The notes under the pieces are model-generated. The model had not been told where the DNA came from. It made no database searches and was given only the letters and a program-made list of their open reading frames with translations. This document shows positions 49,632-63,674 of a stretch of DNA of 64,000 nucleotides, piece after piece (positions within the stretch are counted from its first letter, which is position 1; each line of letters begins with the position of its first letter). Source of the DNA: Aquarana catesbeiana (taxonomy: Eukaryota; Chordata; Amphibia; Anura; Ranidae); NCBI RefSeq assembly GCF_042186555.1, contig NC_133326.1, forward strand, positions 585,484,119 to 585,548,118, written 5' to 3'. The position numbers were made by a program, and so were the translations under genes.

Positions 49632-52520
49632 TAAAATTGGTGGGATCCGTAGACGACGATATTTCTACTGTTTTTATAACCCAAGTTTTACTTTAATATT
49701 TATGTGTCTCATCTCCTTTGTTTAAATCTGGGAAACCAGAATATTGTATAAATGTAAATTTTGTTGTAAAAAGACAGAGCCTTATAGAATAGATATTACT
49801 AACTTTCTTTGCACACAACACATTTTCTACCATTTCTATATCCTATATCTATATGTTTACGTTCCCTTCATCTCTTTTGTATTCAGTCCATTTGCGGCAC
49901 CCAACGCTGCATCTTGTAAATCTGGAAAACCAGAATATTGTACAAATGTAGTTTCTGCTGTACACAGACAGAGCCTTGTAGAATAGATTTAGATTTATTT
50001 ATTTGCAGTCATTTTGACACAAACCAAGTCTGTGAACTAGTTACAGCGATAAGGGGACTCCAACGCTGAAATTTATTCCTATTATATACTTGTATAGTTG
50101 TATATTTTATACCTGTTTAATGTAAATATATTAGGGAATATGTAGATCAAAATTAATATATAGAACATTATTTGCTTCTTTGAAAGTTTGCTGACATGAC
50201 TTTCAAGCCACTTTGAACAATTGTGGCTCGGTTCACATTGGTGCAATGTCAGACATTGCATGTGATTCGCACCGCACTGCTGTGCAAATCACATGCGCTG
50301 TCTGCGCGATGCAGACTCAGTCATACAGATTGTATGGCTGAATTTGCATCGATTCAGACCAAAGTCATGCAGGACTCTTTTTTCAGTCTGCACCAGAATC
50401 AGATCGCATGGGTGTTCACACCCATGCGATCAGATTCCTGTCCAAATTGACAGTTCGCACTGCAATATGTGAACCAATCTCGGGGTGTCATTAACTTTGT
50501 ATTGACACTCTCAGTGTGAACTGCCTGCAAGTCAGGTGCGATGCTGGAACCCGCAGTGGATTCGCAGGGTTCCCGCATCACATCTATGTGAATCGAGCCT
50601 TCATTGTGGTGTTTTATTTCTACACATAACCGCTCCCTGGTTGGTGCGTTCAGCCTTTTCAATAGGTTAGGGCAATGGGAGGAACATATGTGACATAGGG
50701 AGTGAACATGACATCATTAGGGAATATTAAGTTCTATTAAAATTAGCCTATCATAAAGAAAAGTGAATTCATACAAGTAACAGTTCAGTAATTAGATAAA
50801 GTTATGTATATGGATCAGTGAAACAATGTGACACAAAAATACACACAAACAGCTCTCTTAAATAGTTTTCTCCATTGTGGAAACTTAAAGCCCATTAACA
50901 TGTGTTAATGTCTTGTGCCCCAATCCATGCCAGAAGCCTCCACATGACATTCCAGGCCGTTGCCCTATATATCCCAAGGAAGGAATGTCCACACATATGA
51001 GTAGAATTGCTGCACTGTACTGATGATATTCAGGGAATGGCATAACAGTCACATCACATCGACATACATTCTGTAGTCGCTTAAAAATACATAGTCAATC
51101 ACATTTAGTGGACGGTTTGCAGTAGTGCATGTGAAAGCATATGCAGCACTTTTAGCAGCCATCTCCCCCTTACAATCTCTCCTTTTACCCGCGGTCATTA
51201 GTACTTGCAAGACTGTGCTCTCTGTAGTCACATGTAGTACAGCTCTCCTGGGACCCTCCAGGGAAGCAATATCACTCAGGGAACGCCTAGCCTAAAAGGC
51301 CTTTTGCAATTCACTCTAGCCCCCACCTCCAGAGTTAGGAAGTCTACAGCCAGCTTTTCTGAGTAAAGGTCTACTTCTCCCTGGCCTCCTGCCCTAGCCA
51401 GGGCCTACATGTGCTGGTTACATCCATGCTGGTGTGGGGTGTTTAGCTCTCATGCCCTAAGTACACTAGGGCTCCACTTGTCCTGGCTTTCAACTGGGCC
51501 CTCCCATGGGACTCACCCATGAAATCACTACAGGGTGGTTGTAACTAAAAGGTGCCTAGCACCTGAAGACACTGTCTGCTATAACCAGATACAATTCTGA
51601 TACAGAGCCACCTAGTGGCAGATTCACTATCTGTACCTGCCTACACGCTGACAGGTGGTAAGAGATAATATGTCTCCTTCTCAATGTCTGATTTAACCCT
51701 ATCAATCTGGCACCACTGGGTCACAATCATGTGCGTTGCATGTGGTTGTGGCGCAGCCCAGTAGACATGCATGGGTAATATTCAGCGGTGGTAATTTCTG
51801 CAAAATGTGACATGCTATTTTATTTTTGCTGTGGCATGTGTACAGCCCTAATGTCTGCCAGCTTGTTAGTGCTTACAGTTTTAAAGCTGCCTGCAGTGGA
51901 TGAGTATAGCAGCAGCCAGCATTTTAAAAAGCTTTCGGTTAGGCAAAATCATGCCCATTGATGATGCCAACAATTGGATAGCATCTATAGAAACACTTTA
52001 GTTGAATAATCTCCAAAATGGCATATGACATTGTGCTTTCTGGACAGTATATAGCTTCTCAGCTATCATCTATTTCCAGAGACAGCTTACCTGAAAGTGA
52101 GATGCTGTTGCAGCTTAAAAGGAATTCCTCTTAGTACATTTTATTTTTGACAGGCAGACTCCCTAACATAGGAATGAAGGCTTTTGAGACTTCCAGATGC
52201 ACTATTTCCTGTGAAGATAAAGAAATGTGACATTTTGTTTTTTTTATACTCTTTCTCATCACTTATATTTTCTGTGTGTATTTTTTGTATTTAATTTAAA
52301 ATATTGGTGGTTTAATGTTGAAATATGTACAGTTTGCTATTTGCATTTGTTATGTTTTAACTGTAAAAACTAAAATTTTCCATTAAGTGGAAAATTGCTG
52401 TTCTCCTGTTAATGTGAGGAAAATTTACAAAGGAGCAAAAATATGTACAGTGCTTGTAAAATAAGGATAAAAAAAATGACATACAAAATTATGTAAAAAA
52501 TAAACATTTAGATATGTGCA
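49632..52520 (+). other. gfpt1: GFPT1-B 3'UTR-like region
   Basis: It aligns in blocks with the copy A 3'UTR. It contains a roughly 190-bp-spaced tandem duplication (49731-49800 repeated at 49921-49990, sharing CCAGAATATTGTA and AGACAGAGCCTT) and an inverted-repeat element (50225-50599). The first polyadenylation hexamer is mutated; AATAAA remains at 52499-52504. Confidence 0.65.
50225..50599. mobile_element. Short hAT-like element in GFPT1-B 3'UTR
   Basis: Inverted ends GGCTCGGTTCACATTGG and (complement) GGCTCGATTCACATAG. Internal palindrome CATGGGTGTTCACACCCATG at 50408-50427. Absent from copy A. Confidence 0.6.
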
Positions 52521-54582
52521 GCCATGTACATATGCCTATACATCTGCCTATGCTTTTTTATTTTCATTATGTGTGTTTATTTAGGAGAATGCCATTTTCA
52601 GTACATTTGTGGCTTGTTATGCACAGACCCTTACCCAGACCATTCCATCATGGGTGTACATACATGATTTGATCCCCTGCAGATTTTGCCCACTTACAAA
52701 GAAATGAAGGGTCTACAATTTTTATTGTAGATTGTATTGTATTGTTGTCATGGCTGAGAAACATCAAAATATTACATTTTTTTATGTGGCATTCAGCTAG
52801 GGAGTCGTCACTCCAAGAGAGCACCCCCCCCCCACCCCCCCACAGAGAAGGCTGATCAACTTATCCTATCCAGTGGAGAGCTGAAGTCAAGAGACAAATC
52901 TTATGTTGAAACATAGTAACCTGAACAATGGTGCCACCTTACACGAAACCAGCTGACAATGGTCAAATTTGTGTTTTAAGATCCAAATAACAGAGCCTTT
53001 GATTAAAGGAAAAGCTACGGTAAATAACCCCATTGTTTCAAAGGGTGAGATCGCTCCCTAGTAAGAACCCAGTGTTGACTCAGCTTTCCCTCAGACAATG
53101 ACTGAGATGCGAGGTTAATGATACATCAGAAAGACAACAGTCACAAGTCTCTGAACAGTCGATAATGAATATGTGTCTAAAAATGCCTCAGAGGAATTAT
53201 GACATTGTTATTATAGGGATAGAACAATTGTTTATTGAAAATCCCTCCACCTATGCTGCTATCTAACAACCCATTGTCTAAATTCCAGGAATTGTTTGTG
53301 CAGCTAAACCCTTATCTATATCTCTGTTGAGCCTGTTCAAGGTTCATTTCAAGTGCTTTAGGAAAACATTTAAATCCTGTATACATGTGATATTTTAAAT
53401 ATATGTGATTATAAGTAATTCAAAACTCTATATTAGATTCCAGGTCATGGATAGAACTATGATTTTAGTATCCACTAACCCCATGAGTAATCTGTCATAA
53501 AGTGGAAATATGATATTTTGGTATAGAACAAATCAAGAATTGTGTTAAGATACCCACCCTTGTTATAAAGACATAGAAATCGTGACCACATCTACATAAA
53601 AAAAGCCATATAGCATGTGTTGTCCCAAGATAAATAGGTCTTCTTAGGATATGCAGGAGTTATACATTTATCCATATAGACAATCATTTTGTGTGATATT
53701 GATTAATTAGAATTATACTGAGTGTATTTAAGTGTATTGTATATTGTACCAGTTGCCGGAGTCCCTGAATAATATCGATATATATTTATCAGCCCCAATA
53801 TATAGGTAGATGCCCATTATGAAAGAGAACATATTTTTCTTTTAACAAATAGTTTAGAACACATTTTTCTGCCCCCAGACACCCCTAGTGGCTGAAGATG
53901 ATATTACCTGAGCTCACCAGGTAAATCATTAAAGTTCTCCAACCAATGGAGAATAAGCCAAACCTTCTGGGCAGAGCTTATGGTAATTTTATGAGCTTAT
54001 TGTCCCAGGTGGTATAAAGTATGTGAGGGCCATAGAGAGGGGATCACAGACCCACACGTCAGATACACCCCCTAGATGATCAAGAAGCCTGCTGATAATT
54101 GACCACTCCCCATCTTGCTGGACCTTGTGACTGGAACTACTCAAAGTACTTATAATTTGTTGGATATCTTCCCCTTTTAAACTGTTGGTAAGATACACAC
54201 CAGACGAATATTAATTAATCTTTTTCTCTCAAAATTGTAGGGATTGTATTTTAAAGTTTATGTGTTAACATTATCATGTGCAGTGTGTAGGGTAGTTTTA
54301 TAATTACTCATTTGCCCATATTGATTGTCTGGGCTGTGTGTATTGAAGCCGTGTCTGGGGGAATTCAGATACAGACCTGGATTACAACCATTTAAATTAC
54401 TGTGATCCCAGGGAAAGTATTTATTGCCCCATTCAATTTAGTAGCTCGGTTGGATTAATATCTCTTTCAAATTGACAATATCTATCTGTTGACTCCATGA
54501 GACATACTTTGGATTCCTTCCGGCCGGAGAAATTCAAAGGACTGTTTCCCCAAGCGATAAGAGCTGGGAATGTTCTCTGGTT
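52521..54582. other. Unrecognised region
   Basis: AT-rich, no convincing coding frame. A run of C with A interruptions at about 52826-52842. The long stretch from 52880 to 54580 reads like a decayed repeat but matches no family I can name. Confidence 0.3.
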
Positions 54583-54875
54583 TTGTCTTTCAACCTGACA
54601 GAACACCTTTGGGATGAATTAGAGCAGAGACTGCGAGCCAGGCCTTCTTGTTCACATCGGTGCCTGAATTCACAAATGCGCTTGTGGAAAAATGGTCAAA
54701 CATTTCCATAAACACACTCCTAAAACTTGTGGATAACCTTCCCAGAAGAGTTGAAGCTGTTGTAGCTGCAAAGAGTGGGTCAACTCAATATTGAACCCAA
54801 GGCCTAAGACTGGGATGCTATTAAAGTTCATGTGCATGTAAAGGCAGGCGTCCCAATACTTTTGGTAATATAGTG
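54583..54875 (+). pseudogene. 3' fragment of a Tc1-like element
   Basis: The frame NLTEHLWDELEQRLRARPS contains the EHLWDELE motif around the third catalytic residue. Downstream come a FPEELKLL-like C-terminus and a terminal repeat ending GGTAATATAGTG next to TA. The 5' part is missing. Confidence 0.7.
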
Positions 54876-55399
54876 TATATGCATTTGCAGTTTACTTTCT
54901 CTGTTATAGCCATCAGCAAATGGGTGTTTCACGTTGAATGTTAATTACTGGGTTTTGTGATTTGCTTGCATTCTATTATAGGTTCAAATACCGTATAACT
55001 GATGCGGCTTAACAAGGTGAATATCTCTTGGTTAGAAAGGTAGGAACCTTACATCCGGGGCTCCTCATTTAAGTTTAACGACCTACTCTCCCTTCACATT
55101 AAAAGAATGCTATGTATGCAGATCATATTTGGGTTTTGCTAAGTAGGGCAAGGAACTTCAGGGGGTCAATGTGAACTCAATAGGATAGCGGAAATTACCT
55201 GATAGTGGACTGAATATATGACTTTCTGTTCTGTTTTTGGTGCCCCCCCCTTGAAAGACCAAAATTCTTCTATAGCCCTCTGTTTTGCACAGCTGAAGAA
55301 TTTACTAATTTATCTAGGTTTACACAGATAAAATAACATGCTTGGTGCTTTTAAAGCGGAAGTTTGGGTATGGCAATTGTTGACATTGGTTCAGCTTAG

Positions 55400-56791
55400 A
55401 CCCATGTAAGTACAGTATTATTATTATTATTATTGTTATTATACAGGTTTTATATAGTGCCACAGTTTGCACAGCGCTTTACAACATGAGGGCAGACATT
55501 ACAGATACATTACAATTTGGTAGAGGAATCAGAGTGCCCTGCTAGTTAGAGCTTACAATCTAAAAAGGAAGGGTCAATTGATACAAAAGGTAATACCTGT
55601 GGGGGGATGAAATGATGGAGGAAGTTAAACAGTGTTAGTTAGAAGCAGGATAGGCTTCTTTGAAGAGAAGGGTTTTCAGGGATCGTCTAAAGATGGATAG
55701 ATTAGGGGACAGTCGGACAGATTGGGGTAGGGAGTTCCAAAGGATGGGAGAAGCTCTGGAGAAATCCTGGAGGTGAGCATGGGAGGAGGTGACAAGGGAG
55801 CTAGAGAGCACTAGGTCTTGGGATGACCGAAGAGAACGGCTTGGTTGGTATTTTGGGACTAGGTTAGTGATGTAGCTGGGGGCAGAGTTATGGATGGCTT
55901 TGTGAATTATTGTTAGTACTTTGAATTTTATTCGTTGGGTGAGTGGAAGCCAGTGGAGGGATTGGCAGAGAGGGGTGGAGGACACTGAATGGTTGGTAAG
56001 GTGGATGAGTCTTGCAGCGGCATTCATTATGGAGTGAAGGGGGATAGTGTATGTAAAGGTAATCCAATGAGGAGGGAGTTGCAGTAGTCGAGGCGAGAGA
56101 TGACCAAGGAGTGAATTATAAGTTTGGTGGTGTCATTAGTTAAAAAGGGGCGTATCCTGGAAATGTTGTGGAGGTTAATGTGGCATGATTTGGACAGGGA
56201 TTGTATGTGGGCCTGAAAGGACAGTTCAGAGTCTAAGGTTACCCCTAGCACCCTGGCATGTGGGGATGGACTGATAGATGTGCCATTGATCTTGACAGAG
56301 AAGTCAGGGGAGGGGGCACATGGGGGAGGAAATATTAAGAGCCCAGTTTTAGATAGATTCAGTTTGAGGAAGTGGTTTGAAATCCAGGCTGATATGTCTG
56401 TTAGTAGATCAGTGATGCGTGAGGAGATTGATGGGGTGAGCTGAGGGGCAGAGATATATATTTGGGTGTCATCAGCATATAAATGGTAGTGAAAGCCATG
56501 GGAGGCTATCAGCTGACCCAGGGAGGATGTGCAGATCGAGAATAGTAGAGTTCCAAGGACAGAACCTTGGGGGACTCCAACGGTAAGAGGAGTTGTAGAA
56601 GAGGAAGTGGCATTGTAAGTGACTCTGAAGGTGTGATGAGATAGGTAAGGTTTGAACCAACAGAGAGTGCAACCATGGAGACCAAGCAAATTGAGTTTTT
56701 TGAGGAGGAGGGGGTGGTCAACTGTATCACAGTATGTATTTTTCGTACCTGTGGGATCCCCCTGACACCTTGAAATCAATGTAGTAGGCAC
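55400..56791 (-). mobile_element. L2-like LINE, 5'-truncated
   Basis: Minus-strand RT with [25 protein letters not shown], the catalytic box YADDTQIY, then the C-terminal domain. The 3' end has GATTGTAAGCTCT and GTAAAGCGCTGTGCAAACTG, finishing in an (ATT)n tail (55416-55440), typical of L2-group elements. A frameshift near 56027 separates RT from its C-terminal domain. Confidence 0.8.
55635..56791 (-). pseudogene. L2-like reverse transcriptase, one frameshift
   Basis: Two open pieces: 56791-56027 (RT fingers/palm, including [18 protein letters not shown]) and 56027-55635 (MNAAARLIHLTNHS, LHWLPLTQRIKFKVL, SPILWNSLPQSVRLSPNLS, FRRSLKTLLF and a stop). They differ in frame by a single step. The N-terminal endonuclease is absent. 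Confidence 0.82.
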
Positions 56792-56799
56792 TTCTGACA

Positions 56800-59422
56800 G
56801 TATTCTTCACTAGCTTCAAAGTTTCATGATTACTCTTTAATAATTTATTAATTTTTAAATATTTTATATATCTTATGAAATTATTTATATGCATAAGTCA
56901 ATTATAAATTATTATATAATTTTATTTGATATATATATTTAGCACCCTCTACCTCAGGGTACCTTAGTTTTTGTGTTTTTACTGTCAGTGCAGGTAAATT
57001 TAGGTAGGCCAAGCTGTGAGATATTCCTGTTTGCTTTTGATCTGGGGGCAGGGGAGTGGTTTTACTGTAGCAGCAGGTGATTGACATGTGCCTCAGCTCT
57101 CTGGCGCCTCCTCTGTTTCTAGTGAGAAGGTTCTGGAAAAGAGGCAGGGCAGAGTGCTGGAGTGACATGGGGTGTATTTGGGAGCCCTGACTAATCCCCA
57201 ACTAGGATTGGCAGGGGGCAGGCCTCCTATATATACCCATGGTCAGCCTGTTGTGGGAGGAGTTGTCGTGTGGAAGAACTGAATGATGGCGTGTTAGGCT
57301 GTGGTGGCCCTTCAGGGACCCCCCTTTCTGGAGGGGGGGTGACCTCGGGCCTGGAGCTCGGGAGCTGGGAGGGAGCCTCTCTTTACACAGTCATTGAGAG
57401 GTATTATCTAAAAGAAAAATTTGCGCTAGGTGTGCAAAGAAATAAGTGACTGAAAAAAATATGAATGAAGATCTGTGAAGAAAAGTGTCCTGCAGCTGAA
57501 CACTGAAACCCTGATAGGGGGCACAAACTAAATAAATTTACAAAAAAGTGCAGCGCTGGATAACTACTGAACAGTAGATAATACAAACTGGGCTAAAGAA
57601 CAAACAAAAGCATAAAAAACTGACAAACCGTGCACATTACTACACAACTGATTAACCTGATATGGATTAATAGATATTGTCCATATGTGAATAACAAACA
57701 CCAACTCAAATTTTTTTAAAAAAGAAAATGTGTTCAATTTTACTATAGTGTCCACAAATGCATGAGTGAAAATTTTGCTGGGTGATTCCGTGACTTCCAC
57801 CGCTGATAAACCCGTCACCACAGAAAGATTAAAGGCTTACCAGACAGCCCTTGACAGACAGCATGGAATATCATCCACTATAGTTGTTATCCTCCCTGTA
57901 GATGGCTCCTATCCGAAAGCCCTGGACGGATGGTTTGCAGACTGATTCCCAGTGGTGGAGGGAGGGGGGAGGGGAAATCCCCTCTCAACGATGTTAGATA
58001 TCCAAAAAGGAAGAGAAAAGCGCTCCAATAGTGTAAAAAAGTATTATCTTTTCTTTATTAAAACTGCCATACAGGCATCACAAATGAAAATTCCTTGCAA
58101 GGAGTTAAAAACAGCTCCGATGTATATAGAAAGTTCGCGCATGCGCAGTCCTTGCGTGCGTGTCTACCCTACGGCCGTTTCGTCAGAAATGACATCATCA
58201 GGGGCACGCCCACACGTCCGCGCATGCGCATTAAATACCCGAACGGCGGAACGAAAGGTTCAGCCATTGGTCACCGGAGCTCACAAAAAACAGCTGAAAC
58301 AACAGCAAATTAAAATACTAATTGGTTCATAAAACAACAGTTCCTGTCAAATTTCAATGACTCTGTCCTGTTGCCATGGTAACAGATTAAATGACTTACA
58401 GAGACACCCATTCTAAGGCTTCAAAGAGAACTAAAAAGAATAATAAACTGACGAACGGGACAACCTTGTGGACCATACCTCTACATTTCAACCCTTTTTC
58501 TTCTTTCTCTTTCCTTTTCTCCACCTTACGATTAAAGCTCATTATCAGAATTTATTTGACCTATATACACTCTACTTGTAAACAATATGTATAGTAGGTA
58601 TAAATCATTTAAATACCTACAAAAGTAACTAAGGAAATTATATATATCTTTAATTTAGGTTTACGTGAACCCAATGTTTAATATTTGAAATTTCATGATA
58701 TTTACCTATATAAACCCTACTGTAAAACAATGAGCTTACTTTATAGATCCTTGTAAACTTACTTTATGTATCTTTATGTATCTTTATATCATTGTATACT
58801 CAATAAACTTCTTTTGACAAGGAAAAATACTAATTGGTTCAAATGCTAATTGTTCTGGTTTTAACACACAGGACCACCTAGTCTTTTCTAGTGCCATCTT
58901 GTGGACAGCTAATATATTGCCACAAGAATACAATTAATTGTCAATTTGAACACAAAACTTTGTAACTTTATAAAATATGCAAATGGCTGAAGGACAGTTC
59001 GCAACACCCTTCAAGGCAGAAACATTTATAATACATTAATCCCCCAATCAGGGGGACTGCTTCACACTAGATTCAAAAATCATATAGTATAGCAAAAAAA
59101 TATATTTATATCAAACAGAAAGAAATATATTTATATCAAACAGAAAAGAGGGGGAATTAATTTACTTTTATAATCAGAAATAACAGTAAAATTAGATTAA
59201 CAATAAAATAATCTCCCTTTTGGACCTCACAGCACATTTCATTTAGAAGGGTTATTCCAGAGATTTCCTAATCCAAGACTATACAAGGCCAATAAAAGGC
59301 CAAAGAGACCTCCTCAAGAGAGCAAAAACCAGGATGGGCAGCCTTATTCACCAAGAATGTATGAGGGGACACCAAAGGAAGGGGGATGTCTATCAACCAT
59401 TGTTGATAAAGGAATTGATGTC
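56800..59422. other. No gene recognised; scattered repeats
   Basis: It includes a CpG-rich repeat segment at 58125-58265 with the short inverted motif GCGCATGCGC at 58137 and 58221 and the phrase GCCGTTTCGTCAGAAATGAC, and an A/T-rich stretch from 58560 to 59240. No exon seen. Confidence 0.35.
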
Positions 59423-59642
59423 TGTGACGGATCCTATTCCACACTCCACTGAGTGCCTCCGTCAATAACACCGCTTACTCCAGTATGACCATCAGACAGA
59501 TATAATATTATAGCTGCAGTAAATACAAGTCTAGTCGATAATAGCTTGTAGAATCTTGACTGCTTTATTGGACAGAATACAGCCTTTTTATACACATTTA
59601 ACACAAGGGGTTAGATAACGAGGTAGGGCTGACTCATGGACA
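59423..59642 (-). repeat. Candidate 3' LTR of the Gmr1-like retrotransposon
   Basis: On the minus strand it begins TGTCCATGAG directly after a purine-rich tract (GAGGGGAGGGGGGAG), as expected for a polypurine tract, and can end CCGTCACA. It contains TATAAAAAGG (about 59582-59591) and AATAAAG (about 59562-59568), about 15 nt apart. The partner 5' LTR is outside the window, so ends are inferred. Confidence 0.55.
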
Positions 59643-59954
59643 CTCCCCCCTCCCCTCTAGCAAAAACTTAAAAGACAATAATATAATTAACATGTTAATT
59701 AACACAACACTTAAGGCAGACCTGGTGACCAGACAGTTCGTCTCTGCAGGTTAATGTGATCAGCTCTTTCAAGAATCATGTATTGGGCAAGTTCAAAAAA
59801 ATAAAAGATTAATATAGAAATACCAAATAACAGGGTGAATGTGGACAGAAAAAGGTCCTTGCAGCCAGTGTCCGTGACAGTGCCCCCCCCCTGTCCCATA
59901 GTCCGGCAGACCCAACTAGATCCACCACGGGTCAGCTTGGGGCTGTCCGGGAGA

Positions 59955-62900
59955 GTTTTATAGTTCCGTTTGCCGGGAAAGTCCATCAGCATTCCCATTC
60001 TGCTTTCCTGGCCGATACTGTATGGTAAAATTGTAGGGCTGCAGTGCCAAGCTCCATCGTAACAAACGTCCATTATCCCCGGAGACCCGATTAAGCCAGA
60101 TTAATGGATTGTGGTCGGTGAGCACCATAAAAGATCGTCCGTAGAGATAAGGTTGGAATTTCTTGAGAGCCCACACCAGCGCCAAACACTCCTTCTCCAC
60201 GGCTGCATAACCGACTTCCCTGGGTAGCAGCTTCCGACTGATGTAGGCCACTGGGTGCTCACCGCCATCAGGTCCTACTTGGCTCAGTACTGCCCCCAGC
60301 CCGAATGTAGAGGCATCTGTGTGGACACAGAAACGTTTGGTTGGGTCAGGGGCAGCTAGAACAGGAGCTGAAGTTAGTGCATTCTTTAATTGTTGGAAGG
60401 CAGCTTCACACTTAGGGGACCACAGTACCTGTCGGGGAAGGTGCTTCTTAGTCAGGTCTGTCAGGGGCTTAGCGATGGAACTATATTGCGGGACAAATTT
60501 CCTATAGTACCCAGCTGTGCCGAGGAACGCCAGGACCTGGGTTTTAGTACGGGGGGTCGGCCACTTGGCAACGGCCTCAATCTTAGCAGGCTCAGGTCGT
60601 TGTTGTCCACTGCCTACTCGATGTCCAAGGTACTGTACCTCGGACATCCCTATGCTGCATTTCTCTGGCTTAAGGGTTAGTCCTGCAGCCTTGATGCGGT
60701 CTAGCACGACACCCAGATGAACCAGATGGTCCTCCCAGGTATCACTGTAGATCGCAATGTCGTCCAGATATGCACAAGCATAGTCCTGGAGGCCATCGAG
60801 GAGTTGGTCTACCATCCTCTGGAAAGTCGCCGGTGCATTCTTCATCCCAAATGGCATTACTTTAGACTGGTATAAGCCAAATGGGGTAATGAACGCCGAT
60901 TTCGGAATATATTCCGCATCCAGAGGAATTTGCCAGTATCCTTTGCATAGGTCAAGGGTTGTCAGGAATTTTCCCCGAGCAATGCGATCTAACAGATCAT
61001 CGACCCGGGGCATAGGGTAAGCATCAGTGGTGGTGCACTCATTTAATCTGCGGTAGTCTACACAGAAGCGAGTTGTGCCATCCCGCTTCGGTACAAGGAC
61101 CACCGGGGAAGCCCAGGGGCTGCTGGATGGCTCAATGACTCCCAATTCAAGCATCTCCTTAATCTCATGACGCATCCCCTCTCTCACTGCGTCAGGTATC
61201 CGGTAAGCCGCCTGTCTTAGTGGCAGTTGTCCCGGGGTCTCCACACGGTGCACTGCCATAGTAGTGTACCCAGGGACTGTGGAGAACATTTCCCTTCTCT
61301 GACTAAGGACCTGTCTAGCTTGTTCTCTCTGCGTCGGCCCTAGCTGGTCATCAAGCTTTATCATCTCTATCCCTGCAGTAATTCTATTTAGCTCCGGGAG
61401 CACCAGCAGGGGAAGATTCTCAGAATCCTCCACAGCTGGAGCACATATAGCGGCTACCTCTCCTGATCTTTCCCAGTATGCTTTCAACATGTTCACATGA
61501 AAGGTCCGTCGGACTCTTTCATCCGAACATTTAGCCACTAGGTAGGTTGTGTCACAGAGCTTTGCCACAACCCGGTAAGGTCCATGCCAAGTGGCCTGTA
61601 ACTTGTCCTGCTTGGTTGGTCTGAGGGCAAGAACCTTCTGCCCAACCTCCAGAGTGCGGTTCCGAGCAGTACGATCGTACCATCGTTTCTGCTGCCTTTG
61701 GGCAGCCCGAAGGTTCTCCTGGACAGTGTCCGTGAGCTCTTTCAGTCTGTCCCTAAACTCAAGAACGTATGCTACGATAGAGGACCCTTGGGGATCAATT
61801 CCCCCTTCCCAGTGGGCTCTGACTAGATCTAGGGGCCCCCTTACCCACCTCCCATACAGTAACTCAAATGGGGAGAACCCGGTAGATTCCTGCGGCACCT
61901 CCCGATAAGCGAAGAGAAGGTGTGGCAGATATCTCTCCCAATCCCTGTGAGAGGTTGCAAATGTCCTAAGCAGCTGTTTCAGTGTTCCATTGAACCTCTC
62001 ACACAGTCCGTTGGTCTGGGGGTGATAGGGAGAGCTCTGTAGGGGCTTTATCCCACAGAGCCTCCATAACTGCTGAGTGAGCTCAGCAGTGAACTGGGTC
62101 CCCTGGTCAGAGATGATTTCCCGAGGGAAACCCACCCTGGCAAAGATCCGGAGCAAAGCATCAGCCACAGTTTCTGCATGGATATTTGCCAGGGGAATGG
62201 CCTCCGGGTACCGGGTGGCATAATCCACCACAGTAAGGATATATCTCTTCCCAGAAGGACTAGGTCTGGGCAATGGTCCAACCAGGTCTACGGCAACACG
62301 GCTAAAGGGTTCATCAATGATCGGTAAAGGGTGTAGGGGAGCTTTCAGCGGGCCCCCATGCTTACCCACCCGCTGGCATGTGTCACAGGTCCGGCAATAC
62401 TGTCGGACATCCCCTGTAATCCCTGGCCAAAAAAACGACTGAGTCAGACGGTGGAGGGTCCGGGACATCCCCAGGTGTCCGACTAAGGGTATGTCATGCC
62501 CAATGCGCAGCAGGTCATGACGATATTTCTGCGGCACAACCAGCTGCCGCTTGGGTGGATGGGAGGCTGTCTTTCCCTCAGTAACCCGATAGAGTAATCC
62601 CTGGACCCACTCTATTCGCTCCCTCTCCAACCCCCCAGGGTCCAATCCTGCTCTTTCCCTATAGCTAGCTAAGGAAGGGTCGCTAAGAGTTGCCTGAGCA
62701 AATTCTTGGGGAAAAGCCCAAGTCGGGATAGGGTTAGTTGGGGTAGTACAGTCTAGGTCAGGGGTGACAGGTCTTACCTGGGTCCCGTCCTCGAGGGAGC
62801 GCACCTCCATCCGGGCTTGCTGGCGGGTGGTAACAGGATAGGCTTCCGGGGATACATCCAGGGAGAAGGCTGAATTTAAACGTCCCAAATCGTTGCCCAA

Positions 62901-63674
62901 CAAAACCTCTGCAGGTAAGTTCTGCATTATTCCCACTTCCACTTCTTTGGCCCCCGAACCCCAATCAAGGTGAACCCTGGCAGTGGGGACCCGCATAACA
63001 TTTCCCCCGGCCACCCGCTCAGCCACAGACTGTCCCGTCTGCTCTGCCGGGTTTATCATTCGGGACTGTATCAGGGTAATAGTAGCTCCCGTGTCCCGCA
63101 GTCCCTGGGCAGCCCGACCATTAATCCACACGGCTTGTCGATGGTGCAAACGATTATCTGTAGTGGCAGCTTGCACAGGGTCTGCCTCATGTAGAATTCC
63201 AATATTCTCCGCGCTTGGGTAAGTCACATCATCTCTCTCCAGACAGCGTGCAGCAGCCCGGGCAGGTCCAAGGGGCCTGTTGTTCCGCGCGTCCTGGGAA
63301 ACATTCTGCGGACAATACCTCCTAACATGCCCTGATTGGTTGCATCTGTAGCAGAGGTCCCCTTTTCCTCGTGAAGATGGTAGCTGAGTGGGGCCGGGGA
63401 TCGACGGCTGGTGTGGAGGGGCAACGCTCCGTGGAATGTTGGGGACAGGCCGAGCTGGGGTCTTAGGCTCTGGTTGTACAGTCCGCCTTGAATCCACGTA
63501 TTGGTCAGCTAGGGTGGCAGCTTCATCTACTGTGACTGGCCGCCGATCCTTTACCCAGTCTCTAACCTCATGTGGGGTATGATCGTAGAATTGTTCCAGG
63601 AGGATTAGCTGGAGCGCATCTGCCATGGTAACAGCTTGGCGCCCGGTCATCCAACTCTCCGCTGCTCGGGTCAT
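59955..63674 (-). CDS. Gag-tail/protease/integrase/RT/RNase H polyprotein, 1238 codons
   Basis: A single open frame. Residues 1-65: second half of a SCAN-like gag region (LQLILLEQFY, EVRDWVKDR). CCHC zinc knuckle C108-C111-H116-C121. Protease DTGA at 194-197. Integrase: HHCC zinc region H393/H400/C430/C433; catalytic D463 (VDLVGP), D523 (SDQGTQF), E559 (CERFN), giving DD35E spacing; GPY module near 698. Reverse transcriptase: FCVDYRRLN near 870, D908, YLDD at 969-972. RNase H: D1120 (HTDAS), E1162, D1187 (TDHNP). All catalytic residues are present. The start Met is simply the first in frame; the upstream gag is in another frame. Confidence 0.93.

Noticed and set aside
59711..60073. 120-codon frame after the pol stop with a hydrophobic segment, as a possible env-like gene
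   Set aside because: It overlaps the RNase H coding sequence in another frame and ends in the non-coding 3' region; no env motif, signal peptide or splice evidence.
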